The notes under the pieces: generated by a model
Seen by the model: only the letters and a program-made list of their open reading frames with translations
What the model was told of the DNA's origin: nothing
The model's database searches: none
DNA from: Pegoplata infirma
Taxonomy: Eukaryota; Arthropoda; Insecta; Diptera; Anthomyiidae
DNA: 64,000 bases
Assembly: GCA_963921195.1 (NCBI GenBank)
Contig: OY992541.1
Location: forward strand, 10,820,951-10,884,950
Direction: 5' to 3'
Program-made: the position numbers and the translations under genes
Shown here: in pieces, positions 20,293 to 33,042 of the stretch
How the letters are laid out: the number at the start of each line of letters is the position of its first letter
How positions within the stretch are numbered: position 1 is the first letter of the stretch

Positions 20293-21190
20293 CTAAAGAA
20301 ATAAAAAAAAAATATATATATATACAAAATATTGAGTAAATATGCAATCATAGAAAATAGTAAGACAAATTTAAGTCATTAAAAAAATATGCTAAATAAG
20401 AGGGGCGCTGTGCTTTACATTTATCTTAAGTTTATCCGAAGTTTTGCTAATATTTTTGTGATTTTTATGCCCTCCAACAATGAAAAATCGCCAAAAGTCA
20501 ATTTTGGTTAGTAGTAGTAGTATTTATTTTATTTTCAGCAATATATACCGATGCGACTCTGACTATCGTCTTCAGCCGCTTATAATATATAAACTAAAGT
20601 TTCTATATTTAATACAAGTTTTTATATAGTTTGCTAAAAAAATCCAAATTGTATTTACTCCATTTAATACAGTGACGTTCCGTCTAATGTGCGGAGGTGT
20701 TCTCTGAACACCTAGCATTTTTTCCTCAAATATGTCAGTTTTATATTTTTACAATTTTTTTCAAAGGTTCAAAAAATATGTTCGCACATATAATTCATCA
20801 TGTGGTCATAGCAGAAAATGTACTCTTTCAGTTGGTATATCATTTTTTATGTTCCGTCGTTTCATAAAAAAGTTATGCGAAATTTTGTAAGCATTAATGC
20901 AATTGTTTCCAACAGTTAAGCGAATGTGCGACAACATTTAAAGAACAAACGAAGTTGTTGGGTTGTTCTTAACTTTGTTGCGCACACTCAACTAGTGTTA
21001 AATTACAACAACTACAACAAACAAAATATAAATTTTTAAAGGCATTTTTGTGCGGCAAATTAAGTAGCACACGTAACTTTATGAGGTGATATCTTTTTAC
21101 TGGAAAGAGCTATTGCTTTAATTTGAAAGCCATATAATACTTTGAGATTACATCTATGAATGTAAATACGGATATCACTTAAATTATATG
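20293..21190. other. Ank intron: LINE tail and small inverted repeat
   Basis: A minus-strand LINE 3' end occupies 20509 to about 20670: (TAC)n tail at 20509-20523, AATAAA-like words, and a stem-loop at 20553-20579. An imperfect inverted repeat with ACAACATTTAAAGAACAAAC and AACTTTGTTGCGCACACTCA lies near 20925-21000. The rest is AT-rich and without a gene. Confidence 0.55.
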
Positions 21191-23050
21191 TACAAGGTTC
21201 CAAATTCTTGTCTTAAAAATACACATTTTTACATTTTTTTTATGGTTTTTAAACAAAAAAAATGATTTTAATTTTTTTTTTGAAAAATATTGAAAAACAT
21301 GAAGGTTTGTTTGATGCACCTTAATTTTATTGAGGAAGAAAATATATCGGCAATTGAAAGTTTTTATTGCATTTATTTCAAGTATATATAAGTTCGATTG
21401 ACAAAATTTTTTTTTGAAAAAATACGAGATTCTTAAACAGCGCGTGTAACGGTCTGTTTCCAGGACATTTTGGGAAAATTGCACTTTTTTTAAAACTTTT
21501 CATTTTGCACTAGAATTATTATAAATTATAAAACTTAATATAGAAATGTTGGATTTTAAGAAATTCTTTAACCATACACAGCTTTGGGCCCTAAATGACC
21601 CATGATAAACAAATGCATCTAGCAATAAACCGCTTTTGGCGGGCGACTAACCTTTGGGAACATATTTTTTTAAATTAAAAATGGGAGCGTGAGTAAAGAT
21701 GGGAGCGTGAGTAGAGATGAGAGCGTGAGTGAATTTGACCAACTCACGCTCACGAAGTAAAAAAAATGTCACGCAGGAAATTTTTTAAGTTTGCATACAT
21801 TTTACGCAGGATCACGTGAGTGAAACATATTAAGCTCGTTCACGCTGTAATCACGCTCACGAAAACTCAACATAACTATAGTTTGAAGTGTTTTATTTTT
21901 CTGTCACCATAAAAAATCATGCAAACTCACGAAATGTGAAATTTGTGTCACGTGTGCATGTTATATTTTTAATGCAAAATAAAAAAGTGATCCATGCATT
22001 TTATTTAAACAAGTTTATATATTATTTCCCGTTTAAATGCACCCACCCCGAAAGCATTTTCCCCTTAAATGCCAGAATACAGCAAGTAAATATTCTATTG
22101 AAATTATTCAGCAATATTCTTGTTTAAATGTGAATTACTTTTTGTGTCAGATATAAATAAATGGTTCATGGTGGGTACGGAATAATGGTTCAGTGTGGGT
22201 GCATTTAAGCATTTATTTGAATGCTATTTGAACTTTTTTTGTTTCATTTGCATTAAAAATATAATTTTTAAAATTGCACTGTTAAACGTGAGTAAAATTT
22301 CGTGAGTTTGCATGATTTTTTATGGTGACAGAAAAATGAAACCCGTCAAAATTCAGCTTGAGTGATATTAAGATATAACACTCATGTAACCCTGCGTAAA
22401 ATGTATGTAAAATTCAAAAATTTCTTGCGTGAGAAATTTTTTCTTCTTCGTGAGCGTAAGTTGGTCGAATTCACTCACGCTCCCATCTCTACTCACGCTC
22501 CCATCTTTACTAACGCTCCCATTATTAATTGAAAAAATATGTTTCCAATGGTTAGTCGCCCGCCAAAAGCGGTTTATTGCTAGATGCATTTGTTCATCAT
22601 GGGTCATTTAGGGCCCAAAGCTGTGTATGGTTAAAGAATTTCTTAAAATCCAACATTTCTATATTAAGTTTTATAATTTATAATAATTCTAGTGCAAAAT
22701 GAAAATTTTTTAACTAAAAATGTTGAGTTTTTAAAAAAAAGAACAATTTTCCCCAAATGTCCTGGAAATAGACCGTTACACGCGCTGTTTAAGAATCTCA
22801 TATTTTTTCAAAATTTTTTTTTTGTCAAACGAAATTATATATACTTAAAATAAATGCAATAAAAACTTTAGATTGTGCAACTTAAAATCAAAAAAATTTT
22901 TTTTTTGAAATTTGGTGGTTTTGAGTTTAGGGCAAAATGTATGGGTCATTTTCGGCAACCGTTTTAGAGGGGTTAACAATGTCCTGAAATAAAAAAGAAG
23001 ATTGAGTGATTTTTGTAATTTTGGCAATTTTTTAAAATAAATACTATTTT
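21191..23050. mobile_element. Foldback element C inside Ank intron
   Basis: The left arm (about 21355-22000) and right arm (about 22150-22876) mirror each other: CAGCGCGTGTAACGGTCTGT against its complement near 22776, GTTGGATTTTAAGAAATTCT, GCATCTAGCAATAAACCGCT and GTCACCATAAAAAATCATGC. Three tandem GGGAGCGTGAGTARAGAT units lie at about 21680-21735 and are mirrored near 22470-22520. Similarity fades towards the outer ends. No coding sequence. Confidence 0.75.
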
Positions 23051-24529
23051 TTAAGAAATCGCGGATTTTCAACGTCATTTCGGCAGCGGAACATGACCAC
23101 CGATCTGCATGAAAATTTAACCACATAGTTTTTAGGTCTATTCCAACACATCTGTTGGTGAGCCGGAACGAAATTCGCCAAAAAGCCAAATTCGATCCAC
23201 CCTAATGGACGTATTCAGGGGGGTGGGGGTGGGTGGCAGGGGGCCCGGGCCACAAGAACATTTTATTAAGTGTTTTTGAAGCTAAAACAAGATTTTACAC
23301 TCAAAAAAATTTTTCGGTCGAAATAAATACACTCAAAAAAATTTTCATTTACAAAAATGCTTAAAAAAAGTTTTTGGCTCAAAGTAAATCGTTCTAGACA
23401 ACATTTTTGAACATTTGTGTATTCCGACAAGTCGAGTTTCACTTTTTTCCTTGTTTTTACGACATAAATAATTTTTTTGTTGAATATTCGGCTTCGGTTT
23501 CGGCCGAATAGTAAAAATGTGGCCGAATATTCGGCTTCGGCTACGGCCAAAAAAGGTATATTCGGTCGGACACTTCAAGTAACAAACATAAGTTTTTTTT
23601 AGTATTGTAAATATTTTGGTTTTTGAAGAAAAGTTTTACATATTCTTTTATAAAAACTCTTGATTTTGAGTAAATTTTCGATTTTAAAAAGTCATTTATA
23701 TCGAAATATCTGTAAAATATGTATCGAAAACACATTATATTGGTTTTATTTAATGAAAATTATGCATCAGGATCATGAAAACAGTTTTCTTAAGGATCTA
23801 AGTCACTTTTTCTACATTAAAAGTCGCAGATTCTGAGATATTATTTCTATAAAAAATTCTAAGATGCTGAAAATTTTTTTCTAAATAAAACTTTTCATAT
23901 TAATTTTTAATTTTCAATCTAGCACTTTTTCAAAAATAAGGTTTGAATTGAAAAACCGCAGTTTTGAAAATTTAATAATGACCAAGGACAATATTTAAAC
24001 TGGAAAAAAATAAAAAAACTTCAATTATTTTTTATGTATAATAAATAAAGATAAATTTTCATAAACAAAAGCAACTTCAACAAATTTAATGACGTATTTG
24101 GAATCTAGAATTCCATTTTATAAAAATTCAGTCCTTAAATGTGTAACGTGTCGTTACAAATTACTCTTTTCTTAGTACTCACTGTATTTAAAAATATATT
24201 TTAAACAATGACTTTTTCTACCACCTAACGCCTGTACTCATTCCCATACCTACCACTACATATTTTTTATGAAAATAATGTTTAGTGTAGTATGGGCAGT
24301 GCTGTACATTGTGATTCCCATTCAACTTATTATTCTCGATGCTTATAATGTCAAAGTTGTGTTACACTATGGGAGCCGAATCGAATTGATTCGTGTTATG
24401 CTTTAATACCTGCCGAAAGCATGGCACGACTTCAAACCTGATTCTGGTTTCCGATACGTGTTATATAGTATTGTTGCGTAGTAAGTCGTAGTATTTTACT
24501 CAATTTCATGATGTTGATATTATTGTAGT
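23051..24529. other. Ank intron, no gene seen
   Basis: It holds a G-rich patch (23216-23250), two TTTTTCGGTCGAAA/CACTCAAAAAAATTTT words near 23300, degenerate TTCTGAGATATT words (23770-23950) and AT-rich sequence. Short frames on both strands have no recognisable protein. Confidence 0.5.
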
Positions 24530-25526
24530 TAGAATGTGGGATCGGTTAATTATCCCGAGCGTAGCTAGTCGTACTGTATTATATTTATTTATATTATGGG
24601 ATCGATTATTTTTTCGAACGTAGTTAGTATTCTTGTGTCGCTAGATTTAGTTACATGCTTGAATGCGGGATCGTTTATTTATCCGTAGTTAGAATTAGCG
24701 TAGTTCTAGATTTATTTTCGTATTTGAATGCGGGATCGGTTATTTATCCCGAGCGTAGTTAGTATTAGTATAATTCTAGATTTATTGTCGTATTTGAATG
24801 CGGAATCGGTTATTTATCCCGAACGTAGTTAGAATTAGTGTAATTCTAGACTGAATGCGGGATCGGTTATTTATCCCGAACGTAGTTAGAATTAGTGTAG
24901 TTCTAGATTTAGTTTCGTATTTTTAACGATTGAATGCGGGATCGGTTATTTATCCCGAACATAGTTAGAATTAGTGTAGTTCTAGACTTATTTTCGTATT
25001 TGAATGCGGGATCGGTTATTTATCCCGAACGTAGTTAGAATTAGTGTAATTCTAGATTGAATGCGGGATCGGTTATTTATCCCGAACGTAGTTAGAATTA
25101 GCGTAGTTCTAGATTTATTTTCGTATTTGAATGCGGGATCGGTTATTTATCCCGAACGTAGTTAGAATTAGTGTAATTCTATATTGAATACGGGATCGGT
25201 CATTTATCCCGAACATAGTTAGAATTAGTGTAGTTCTAGATTTATTTTCGTATTTGAATGCGGGATCGGTTATTTATGCCGAATGTAGTTAGAATCAGCG
25301 TAGTTCTAGATTTATTTTCGTATTTGAATGCGGGATCGGTTATTTATCCCGAACGTAGTAAGAATTAGTGTAATTCTATATTGAATACGGGATCGGTCAT
25401 TCATCCCGAACATAGTTAGAATTAGTGTAGTTCTAGATTTATTTTCGTATTTGAATGCGGGATCGGTTATTTATCCCGAACGTAGTTAGAATCAGTGTAG
25501 TTCTAGATTTATTTTCGTATTTGAAT

Positions 25527-27112
25527 TAGAGATGAGCGATATTTTCAAACCGGTGATTTAATCACCGTGATTCAAAAATCACTGGTAACTGCAGTTATCA
25601 AATATCTTAAATAACTGCTACTTGCAATATCGTTCTTTTCTGTTATACACACATTAACTAACATTTTAACAAATGCCGTGAGTCCGTTGAATCATATTTT
25701 TTCTTCTATTGCTATGGAATGTAAAAAAAACACAAACACAAAAAGTAAACGTAATGTTTTTAATACGCACACAAGGAATGAAATTGCCAAAAATATTTTT
25801 TGCTTCAAATGATAAGGGTTATTGAAAGAACTGTGATTTAAAATCAAAATCACTTTTATATCTACATTTAAAAACGGTGATCACAGTAACTGTTTAAAAT
25901 ATTGGTTATTTGTAAATGACTGTGCTAAGAAAGACGTTTCTCAAAAATAACTAAATTGCTCATCTTTACTGTTTTAAAAATTTTTCCAGATTTTCTCTTA
26001 ATTTTAAATAAATAATTTCTCAGAAATAACTTTAATGCACTTAAATTGAACTCACGAACTTAATACAAATTGAGTTATTACACTCAAAATAATCACTCTG
26101 TTAAATTACAGAGATACTCTGCTAACCCAGCAGAAAATACCATAGATTTCCAACCAGCAAGATTTTTTGTTATTTTACGAAGAAAACTCTGTAAAATGAT
26201 TTCGATTCAAAAAACTGTAAATTTACAGAATTATCTGTCAAGTGTTGATGAAAGCAACCAAAATTTTACCAAGAAGCATGAATAAGTAATAACTTGACAC
26301 AAAATAAAGGCAAATGCCATCATTTAAATGCGCCCGCTTTAATGTTTCGCACGCGAATGTTTAACTTTGTTGAAATTAAAAAAATTCTCATTTTCAGTTT
26401 CACATTTGAGCGGGGTCATTCCAATAAACACTTTTTTAAAATTAAAGGAAAATCGTTTAAGAATACTTTGATTTTCTTATATATCTTTTTAATGCGCTTG
26501 AAATGGCTTACCAATTTCTCCTTCCTTAATGTGCAAGTTGTGTAAACAATTGGGAAATGCCATCTTGTAAATTTTCACGCTTAAATGCTTCAAAATTGTA
26601 TTTTATTTTTTTTTGTGTGAAAATTAAGAGTTTTTTACGAGTACCTCCGACATCATCGTACAATTTACCAGCTTTTATTGTTATTTAAGATGCTTTTTAA
26701 AGAGGGGTTGAAATATTTGGAAGTTTTTTGGAGAGATTTTTATTTGAAAACTGTATTACAGAGCGGTTATTAAAATTACAGATAAAATTTTATTTTTCGG
26801 GTACAAAGTACAAAGTATTTTCTTAAAATCTGTATTTCGGCGGATAACTTTGTCAAATATCTGTCGAAATGAGATTACAGTCATTTTACAGAATATTTAA
26901 CAGAGTTATTATTTTGAGTGTAAATATGAAGTCCGGCAATACAAATAATACTTAATACATACTAATCTAAAGTAAAAGGAAAACATTGTATCGTTTTTTT
27001 TGCATCATATTGAAAAACGGTGATCACGGTAACTGTTTAAAAGAACGGTGATTTGTAAATCACGGTAACTGAGAACGGCGTGATTCAAAAATCACTACAT
27101 TGCTCATCTCTA
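25527..27112. mobile_element. hAT-type non-autonomous element (8-bp duplication ATTTGAAT)
   Basis: It starts TAGAGATGAGCGAT and ends with the complement of TAGAGATGAGCAAT. ATTTGAAT flanks it at 25519-25526 and 27113-27120. Subterminal AATCACCGTGATT words repeat in both ends. Without it the minisatellite would be continuous. A second element (26081-26920) sits inside it. No transposase. Confidence 0.88.
26081..26920. mobile_element. Tc1/mariner-type MITE with CACTCAAAATAAT ends and TA duplication
   Basis: CACTCAAAATAATCACTCTG at the left is mirrored by CAGAGTTATTATTTTGAGTG at the right, and TA flanks both sides (26079-26080, 26921-26922). The 71- and 83-codon frames inside have no recognisable similarity. 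A related CACTCAAAATAAT end begins at 35963. Confidence 0.75.
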
Positions 27113-27489
27113 ATTTGAATGCGGGATCGGTTATTTATCCCGAACGGAGTTAGAATCAGTGTAGTTCTAGATTTATTTTCGTATTTGAATGCGGGATCGT
27201 TTATTTATCCCGAACGTAGTTAGAATGGTCGTAGTTCTAGATTAATTTTCGTATTTGAATGCGGGATCGGCTATTTATCCCGAACGTAGTTAGAATTAGT
27301 GTAATTCTACATTGAATACGGGATCGGTTATTTATCCCGAACGTAGTTAGTATTAGTATAATTCTAGATTTATTTTCGTATTTGAATGCGGGATCGGTTA
27401 TTTATCCCGAACATAGTTAGAATTAGTGTAGTTCTAGATTTATTTTCGTATTTGAATGCGGGATCGGTTATTTATTCCGAACGTAGTTA

Positions 27490-27713
27490 CACAGCAAAAA
27501 GTTTTGGTTTACTTTTTTAACTTGAAACCCACTTTGGAATTAAATTCAGTTTTCTTTGGAATTAAATTTAGTGTTAATTCCGAAATAGGGAATTGTTTTT
27601 ACCCTATGAATATTTAAAAGTGTACTTTATTTTAATAAATTTAATTATTTTTTGTCTTTGATATATAAACACACCAGCTCGGTATTAAAATTATCCCAAA
27701 ATTTTTTACTGTG
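27490..27713. mobile_element. Short TA-flanked MITE in the minisatellite
   Basis: 224 bp starting CACAGCAAAAAGTTTTGG and ending CCAAAATTTTTTACTGTG, with TA on both sides (27488-27489, 27714-27715). It interrupts a minisatellite unit. Confidence 0.75.
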
Positions 27714-27722
27714 TAGTATTAG

Positions 27723-28501
27723 TAGGGTTGCCAGAATTTTATTTCGAAAATGCGGGACAAACTCCCGAAAACTACAAAAATGGCGGGATTTTAAAAATTT
27801 TCGCGGGACAAAAATGTTTTTATGAACAAAACTGAAAAATTTAGCAGCACATTGTTGAGTTTTATTGTTTTAAATAGAGACTACCAACCTCTAGTGCATT
27901 TTTAAATAGAAATAATGTTTTTGTTTTTCAAAAACATTTTTTTCGCGCTGCTTTAGAGACTAATTTAGCTAAAGTAAATTTTAGTACACACATTTCCATT
28001 TTGAAGATACAATGCTAGACCAAAATTACTCCATAGAAATTTTATAAATTTTTCCCCGGAATGTACTCTATATTGTGCAACTTTTGGCGTACATTTTTTT
28101 ATTGTAAACTTTTTTGTTATACCCAATACACACCTGAGGTGAAATCTCATTCGAACAAGATTTCGATCATATGGTTGTGTATAAAATGATGCAGACCATA
28201 TGATCGAAATCTAGTTCGAACGAGATTTCACCTCAGGTGTGAATAGGCCTTAATTTGTTCCTTAAAAAAATTCTAAGTCCACATCATTTGGGCGACAAGG
28301 TAAAACCAATTTTACAAAAGCTTACAAATAAAGCTTTTTAAAAACTTAGGCTTTTAAACTTTAAAATTTAAAGTAAAAAAAAATTTTGGTTGTTAAAAAA
28401 AAATTGCAAAAAAGCGGGAATATGGAATCCCGCGCGGGACGCGGGAATCGGTTATGAAAAGCGGGACAATCCCGCCAAATGCGGGACGTCTGGCAACCCT
28501 A
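27723..28501. mobile_element. hAT-type non-autonomous element (8-bp duplication AGTATTAG)
   Basis: The ends TAGGGTTGCCAGA and TCTGGCAACCCTA are flanked by AGTATTAG at 27715-27722 and 28502-28509. Subterminal GCGGGACAA-like words repeat near both ends. A short internal palindrome at about 28122-28245 pairs ACCTGAGGTGAAATCTC with its mirror. Confidence 0.88.
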
Positions 28502-28660
28502 AGTATTAGTATAATTCTAGATTTATTTGCGTATTTGAACGCTGGATCGTCTTTTTACCCCGAACATAGTTCGTATTATTCTAATTATATATTCGGTCAT
28601 TTACTAGTATCCGGGATCATTGGAATATCCCGAAGATATTAAAATATTTCAATATCTTGC

Positions 28661-29690
28661 CGTTAAGGCCCTTCATTATAAGTATAAAGGTTTTGGTAAA
28701 TCAAGTTGTGTGCGTTAAAGATCGTTCTTTTGTTATAAAACTACAAAAGAATCGTCGTTTAACTATTCAAAGGAAGCAGACCTTTGACGAACCTGGACAG
28801 ATTGAGTTTCAACCCCAGCTGGAAAATAAACTGCATCACAAATGTTGCGCCAAGGCAATAATATGTAACAGTACATCCGTAAAAAGCGCTAAAGAATTAA
28901 TTAATTTTCAAGTCCAAATATCTTGATAACGAAATGTTCTACAAATATTTCAATGGCAGATTTGAAATCAAGTCCTTTAAAATGGTTCTTACGTGAGAGT
29001 GAATATCTCGAAAATGGAACGCACTAACTTACGAAAACGTAACAGTAGAACCGCATCTAAATTAGCAGTTTCGAATTTTCAAACCCCAATATCAGAAAAA
29101 TATTAAACGATTAAAATATTTGGAAAGATAATTTGGAATCAGGAGTCCTAAATCTTCTGGTTCATATAATTTAAAATTTATCACAAATAGTACATATTTA
29201 AAACCTTTTTACTTTTAGGTTACATATAGTTTCTAGGAACGGTTTTTATAGAAAAAATACCTCAGAATCTAAGGACTTAAATGCATTTTTGCTACAGAAA
29301 ATTTCAAAGATTTTGAAAAATTTTTTGTATAAAATATTTTCAGAATATTTTCTATTCTCAGACTCTGATACATTTGTTTATAGAAAAAATCTCAGATTCT
29401 GAGGCATATTTTACAATAGAAAAATTCTGAAATTCTAAGACATTTTTTTTTTATAAAAAATGTTCTCAGATTCTGAGATGTTTCAAATTTTGAAGTTTAA
29501 GAAAACCGACTAAAAAAGTTTAGATATAGTAACATATTATTTAATATATTTATATATGGCCATACACAGTACTTTACATAATTATATGTAAATGTATCTT
29601 GTATTAAGTTTTACACCCAAAATTTAATATGGTGCCATATAAAATGATATCAAATCATGTGTTGCTCCACATACAATATATAAAGCTTTC
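28661..29690. other. Ank intron, no gene recognised
   Basis: It carries degenerate ~40-bp words like TCTCAGATTCTGAGACATTT (29230-29515), shared with 36510-36670, 37860-38010 and 52590-53030. The plus-strand frame at 28657-28926 has no recognisable motif and no typical start. Confidence 0.5.
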
Positions 29691-30496
29691 CCAGCAGAAA
29701 TTTTGCTGAACGTTCAGCAGCTTTTGGAAGGGGAACTTGAGTTAAGGAGCGCATCCAATTGCGCTGAATTCATGCATGATTCCCTAAGGCGATGTCCCAC
29801 TTTAGAGCGCTAGTTGGATACACAGAAACAGCGCTCTTTAGATGCACTGAAATCACGTGTCTTTAGAGCGCTGATTTAAGCAGAATAAAGATGCTGTAAA
29901 TTCATGTATCTTTTTAGCGCTGATTTAAGCAGATTAAAGATGCAGTGAATTCATGTATCTTTGTAGAGCTGATTTAAGCAGAATAAAGATGCTGTAAATT
30001 CAAAGTTGAAATCAAATAACTAAAATTTAAAAAAATATAACAAAAAAATTCATTCGTTTTACTTTACAAAACTTTATTTATGTGAAACAAAATGAAAAAA
30101 AAAAATCGGAAGTGAACATCAAAAAAATATCGGAAATTTTCATTTTCACATTTTTATAGGATTTTTTTTGGGAACAGCGGTCAAAGATGCTATGATTGAA
30201 GCGCTCTTTGCAGCGCTGATTAATGCGCAATAATGATGCAGTCAAATCATGTGTCTTTGTCTAAAACTCATGTTTTTTTATTCAAAAAGTGTTAAAAATA
30301 TTAAAAAGGAAAGCAAGTGTGAAATTTTATCAAAAAATAATTACACATTATAAGTTTTATATAAAAAATCTTAAAAAAAAAATAAAATTTTTTCCCCTTC
30401 CTTTTACTGCATCCCTAAGAGCGCTCTTTGGATGCGCTACGGTATGCTATAAACAGATGCTGTGTCGCCAAAATCTCGATTTATTTCTGCTGGGTT
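29691..30496. mobile_element. Inverted-repeat element with CCCAGCAGAAAT ends
   Basis: The ends CCCAGCAGAAATTT and AAATAAATTTCTGCTGGG-like sequence face each other. Near the left end, about four tandem units read GCGCTGATTTAAGCAGAATA followed by AAGATGCTGTAAATTCATG. GAGCGCT words recur at the right end. No clear target duplication and no coding region. Confidence 0.6.
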
Positions 30497-30520
30497 ATTA
30501 AATTAGATATTGCATATCCC

Positions 30521-31306
30521 TAGTAAAAAAGTTTTGATATAATGATATATAATTTGATACAATCATATTAAATTATATATGAGTTTTCATATGTTCAGAT
30601 CTAATTTTATCTAAGATTTATTGCGGCTCCATGTTCTTATCTGAGGTTATACATAAATATATCTGACTTAATATAATTATATAAATCTATATTTATTTAT
30701 ATAAAATGAGATCAACTGCATTTAATTAGATGTGACCAAAATTCGGATATAGTTGTATCATTTTTTATATTTGTGTATCTAAAATAATACAATTAGATCA
30801 ATATCTGATCCAACTTGATACAGCCAATTTTGAGATCAAATCAGATCTTAAAAGTTTTTTTTTTTACTCGGGTAATATTTTATATGACTCCATGAATGAC
30901 CTCATACAAGATTAGATAAATAAATATATGATATACAACCCTAGTAAAAATATTATGCGAATTTTACTGAATAGATCTAATTTGATCCGTAAAATGGTTG
31001 TATCAAATAATATCTAATTGTATTACTTTAGATCAAAAAATATAAAAATTGATACAATTTGATCCTGAATTTGGTCAAATCTAATTAGATCAAATTGATC
31101 TTATAATATCAATTTTTATATAATTTGATGAGCAAAACCAAAATACGAATCTAATCATATATGGAGCAATATCTAACCATATAAAGTGGATCAACCGTAT
31201 CAAAGTGATAGATACAATTTTATATAAATTTATACGGAAGCATATTAACTCATATAAGATTGTATCAAATTATATATGATTAGACCAGAAAATTTTTACT
31301 CGGGAA
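30521..31306. mobile_element. Two adjacent elements with CCCTAGTAAAAA...TTTTTACTCGGG ends
   Basis: The first runs about 30521-30874 and the second about 30942-31306. Both start CCCTAGTAAAAA and end TTTTTACTCGGG. The interiors are dense in GATCAAATTGATC-, ATATAATTTGATAC- and ATTAGATC-type words in both orientations. They are related to the ends at 5908 and 8576. Confidence 0.6.
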
Positions 31307-32562
31307 CTCCATGTCTGACCTCATACAAGATGAGATATACATAAGTATATGTATGGTGACGAATCGGGGGAAAAAAGTTTTCTAAGTCCCGAGAAAATTT
31401 TTTAAAATTTCCAGACACAAATAATTTTTGCTTTTTGAAGTTCAGAATTTTATTAAAAATGATTTAAACAAAAAAAATTTAGCCAGATTTTGAAACATTT
31501 TACAAGTCCTGAAAAAGTTTTATAGAATTTTCTAAGTCCTGGATAAAAATATTTTTGGTACTTTTTTTGAGTTTTGAAGTAAAAATTTATTAACAAAGTT
31601 TTAAGACTTTTTTTTTAAAATTCGATTTTTTTTTTAAATTTCTAAGTCCCGGACACATTTTTTTTTTGTCAATTTTTTTGCATTTCCAGAAAAAACTTGG
31701 GATAAATTTGAAAATTATGAGATAAAAAAATATTTTATTCAAAACTGTACATATTTTATCTTATGATATAAAATTATATACAATTATATCAAATTAGATA
31801 AACCCAATATTCGGATCAAAAACGATCATATTTAATCTAATATAACAAATTTTGAGCTGTTTTGATCCACCAATTTCATCATCTTATTTTATCCAAATAC
31901 GTGTTGGGCCATATTAAATTATATATGGCTCAATTTCAAATTATATATGAACCTGTATATTTATTTTTAGTCGGGATGTTTTTATTTTGTTTTCTTTATT
32001 CTCTCTCATTCTTTGTTCTAAAATAAGTTCTAAACATGCTGAGTTGTAAACTTTAGTAGCAAATGCATTAGTGTAGACATCGTACCATATAAATCGAAAA
32101 TTAATCTACCTATCAAGGTGGATTATATTTGTTCGTTGAATCTTAATTCAAGCAAGCAAAAAACACACTTCTAAAAACAAGCATCCTTCATCCAAATAAG
32201 AAAGGCAGAGAAATATCGATTTTTTAAATAAAACGCCATTTAATTCGGAAATCATACCAGTTTTTCACAAAAACATACACATTAAATTGTTTTCACCTGA
32301 AGCATAGTAATCCGTTTGTTTTAACGTGAAAAAATCTGTCAAAAAAATCCCAATGCGAGGGATTATAATAAATTTGTTCAATATATTTTCACAAATATTT
32401 ATTATACAAGACAATTTAAATTGTGGTGAAATGTTTTGTTATGATAGTTTCTTTCTAATTGTAAAAACTGTCAAAAGTTGTTGATTTATTATTTTGCGAT
32501 TTGATGCGTTTTAAATAATATTTTCGCTATCAAAAACATCGGTAAAATCTTTGAATCAAAAT
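31307..32562. repeat. Degenerate TTTTCTAAGTCCCGGACACA repeats, then AT-rich intron
   Basis: 31370-31820 holds about four tandem units beginning TTTTCTAAGTCC, then a block with CCCAATATTCGGATCAAAAA. The same order recurs at 49440-50960. 31980-32562 is AT-rich with no gene or repeat recognised. Confidence 0.55.
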
Positions 32563-33042
32563 ACAGTCAAACTCGGTTATAACGAACTCGGTTATAACGA
32601 ATTCTCGGTTATAACGAACTAATTCTAATGTCCCGACGTTTGAGCATCAATTTTCACACAAAATACTTCTTTTATAACGAAATCGGTTATAACGAATCCT
32701 CGGTTAAAACGAACTGCTTATTATGGTCCCACGAACATAATTTCATGCATATTTACCTTTTTATAACGAACTCCCATAAATATTTTTTAATGTGTGGCAA
32801 TCATGTTTATTAGAATTTTTTGGTTTTATATTATAATTTTGATAAAATGTATATGTATTTTTAATGATTTTTTCTCAATAAGTAGTTTCTTTATGAAAAA
32901 AACATAAAATTAAACAAAATTGGATCTATTTTTTTTGATATAAAACTAGGTTGATAAAAAATATGCCCCGCTTATAGCGAACTTCGCTTATAACGACTGT
33001 TTTTACTGGTCCCTCGGAGTTCGTTATAACCGGGTTCGACTG
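32563..33042. mobile_element. Tigger/pogo-like MITE with GGTTATAACGAA repeats
   Basis: The left end CAGTCAAACTCGGTTATAAC is mirrored by GTTATAACCGGGTTCGACTG at about 33022-33041. Several CGGTTATAACGAA words follow the left end, as in pogo/Tigger termini. No transposase remains. It lies 160 bp downstream of the main ankyrin exon. Confidence 0.65.

Larger units (their letters stand above)
24530..28660 (+). repeat. 70-bp minisatellite, broken by three later insertions
   Basis: The unit starts GAATGCGGGATCGGTTATTT, continues ATCCCGAACGTAGTTAGAAT and ends with TATTTTCGTATTT. A short variant lacks the last part. About 14 units lie at 24530-25526, about five at 27113-27489 and a worn remnant at 28502-28650. 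GGGATCGGTTATTTATCCC can form a hairpin in each unit. Units at the left edge are the most divergent. Confidence 0.9.

Noticed and set aside
22204..22260. A separate gene between the arms of foldback C
   Set aside because: The loop is short, AT-rich and free of long frames.
28657..28926. An 89-codon frame as a host gene or extra Ank exon
   Set aside because: It is on the plus strand, opposite to Ank, with no ATG start, no splice context and no recognisable motif.
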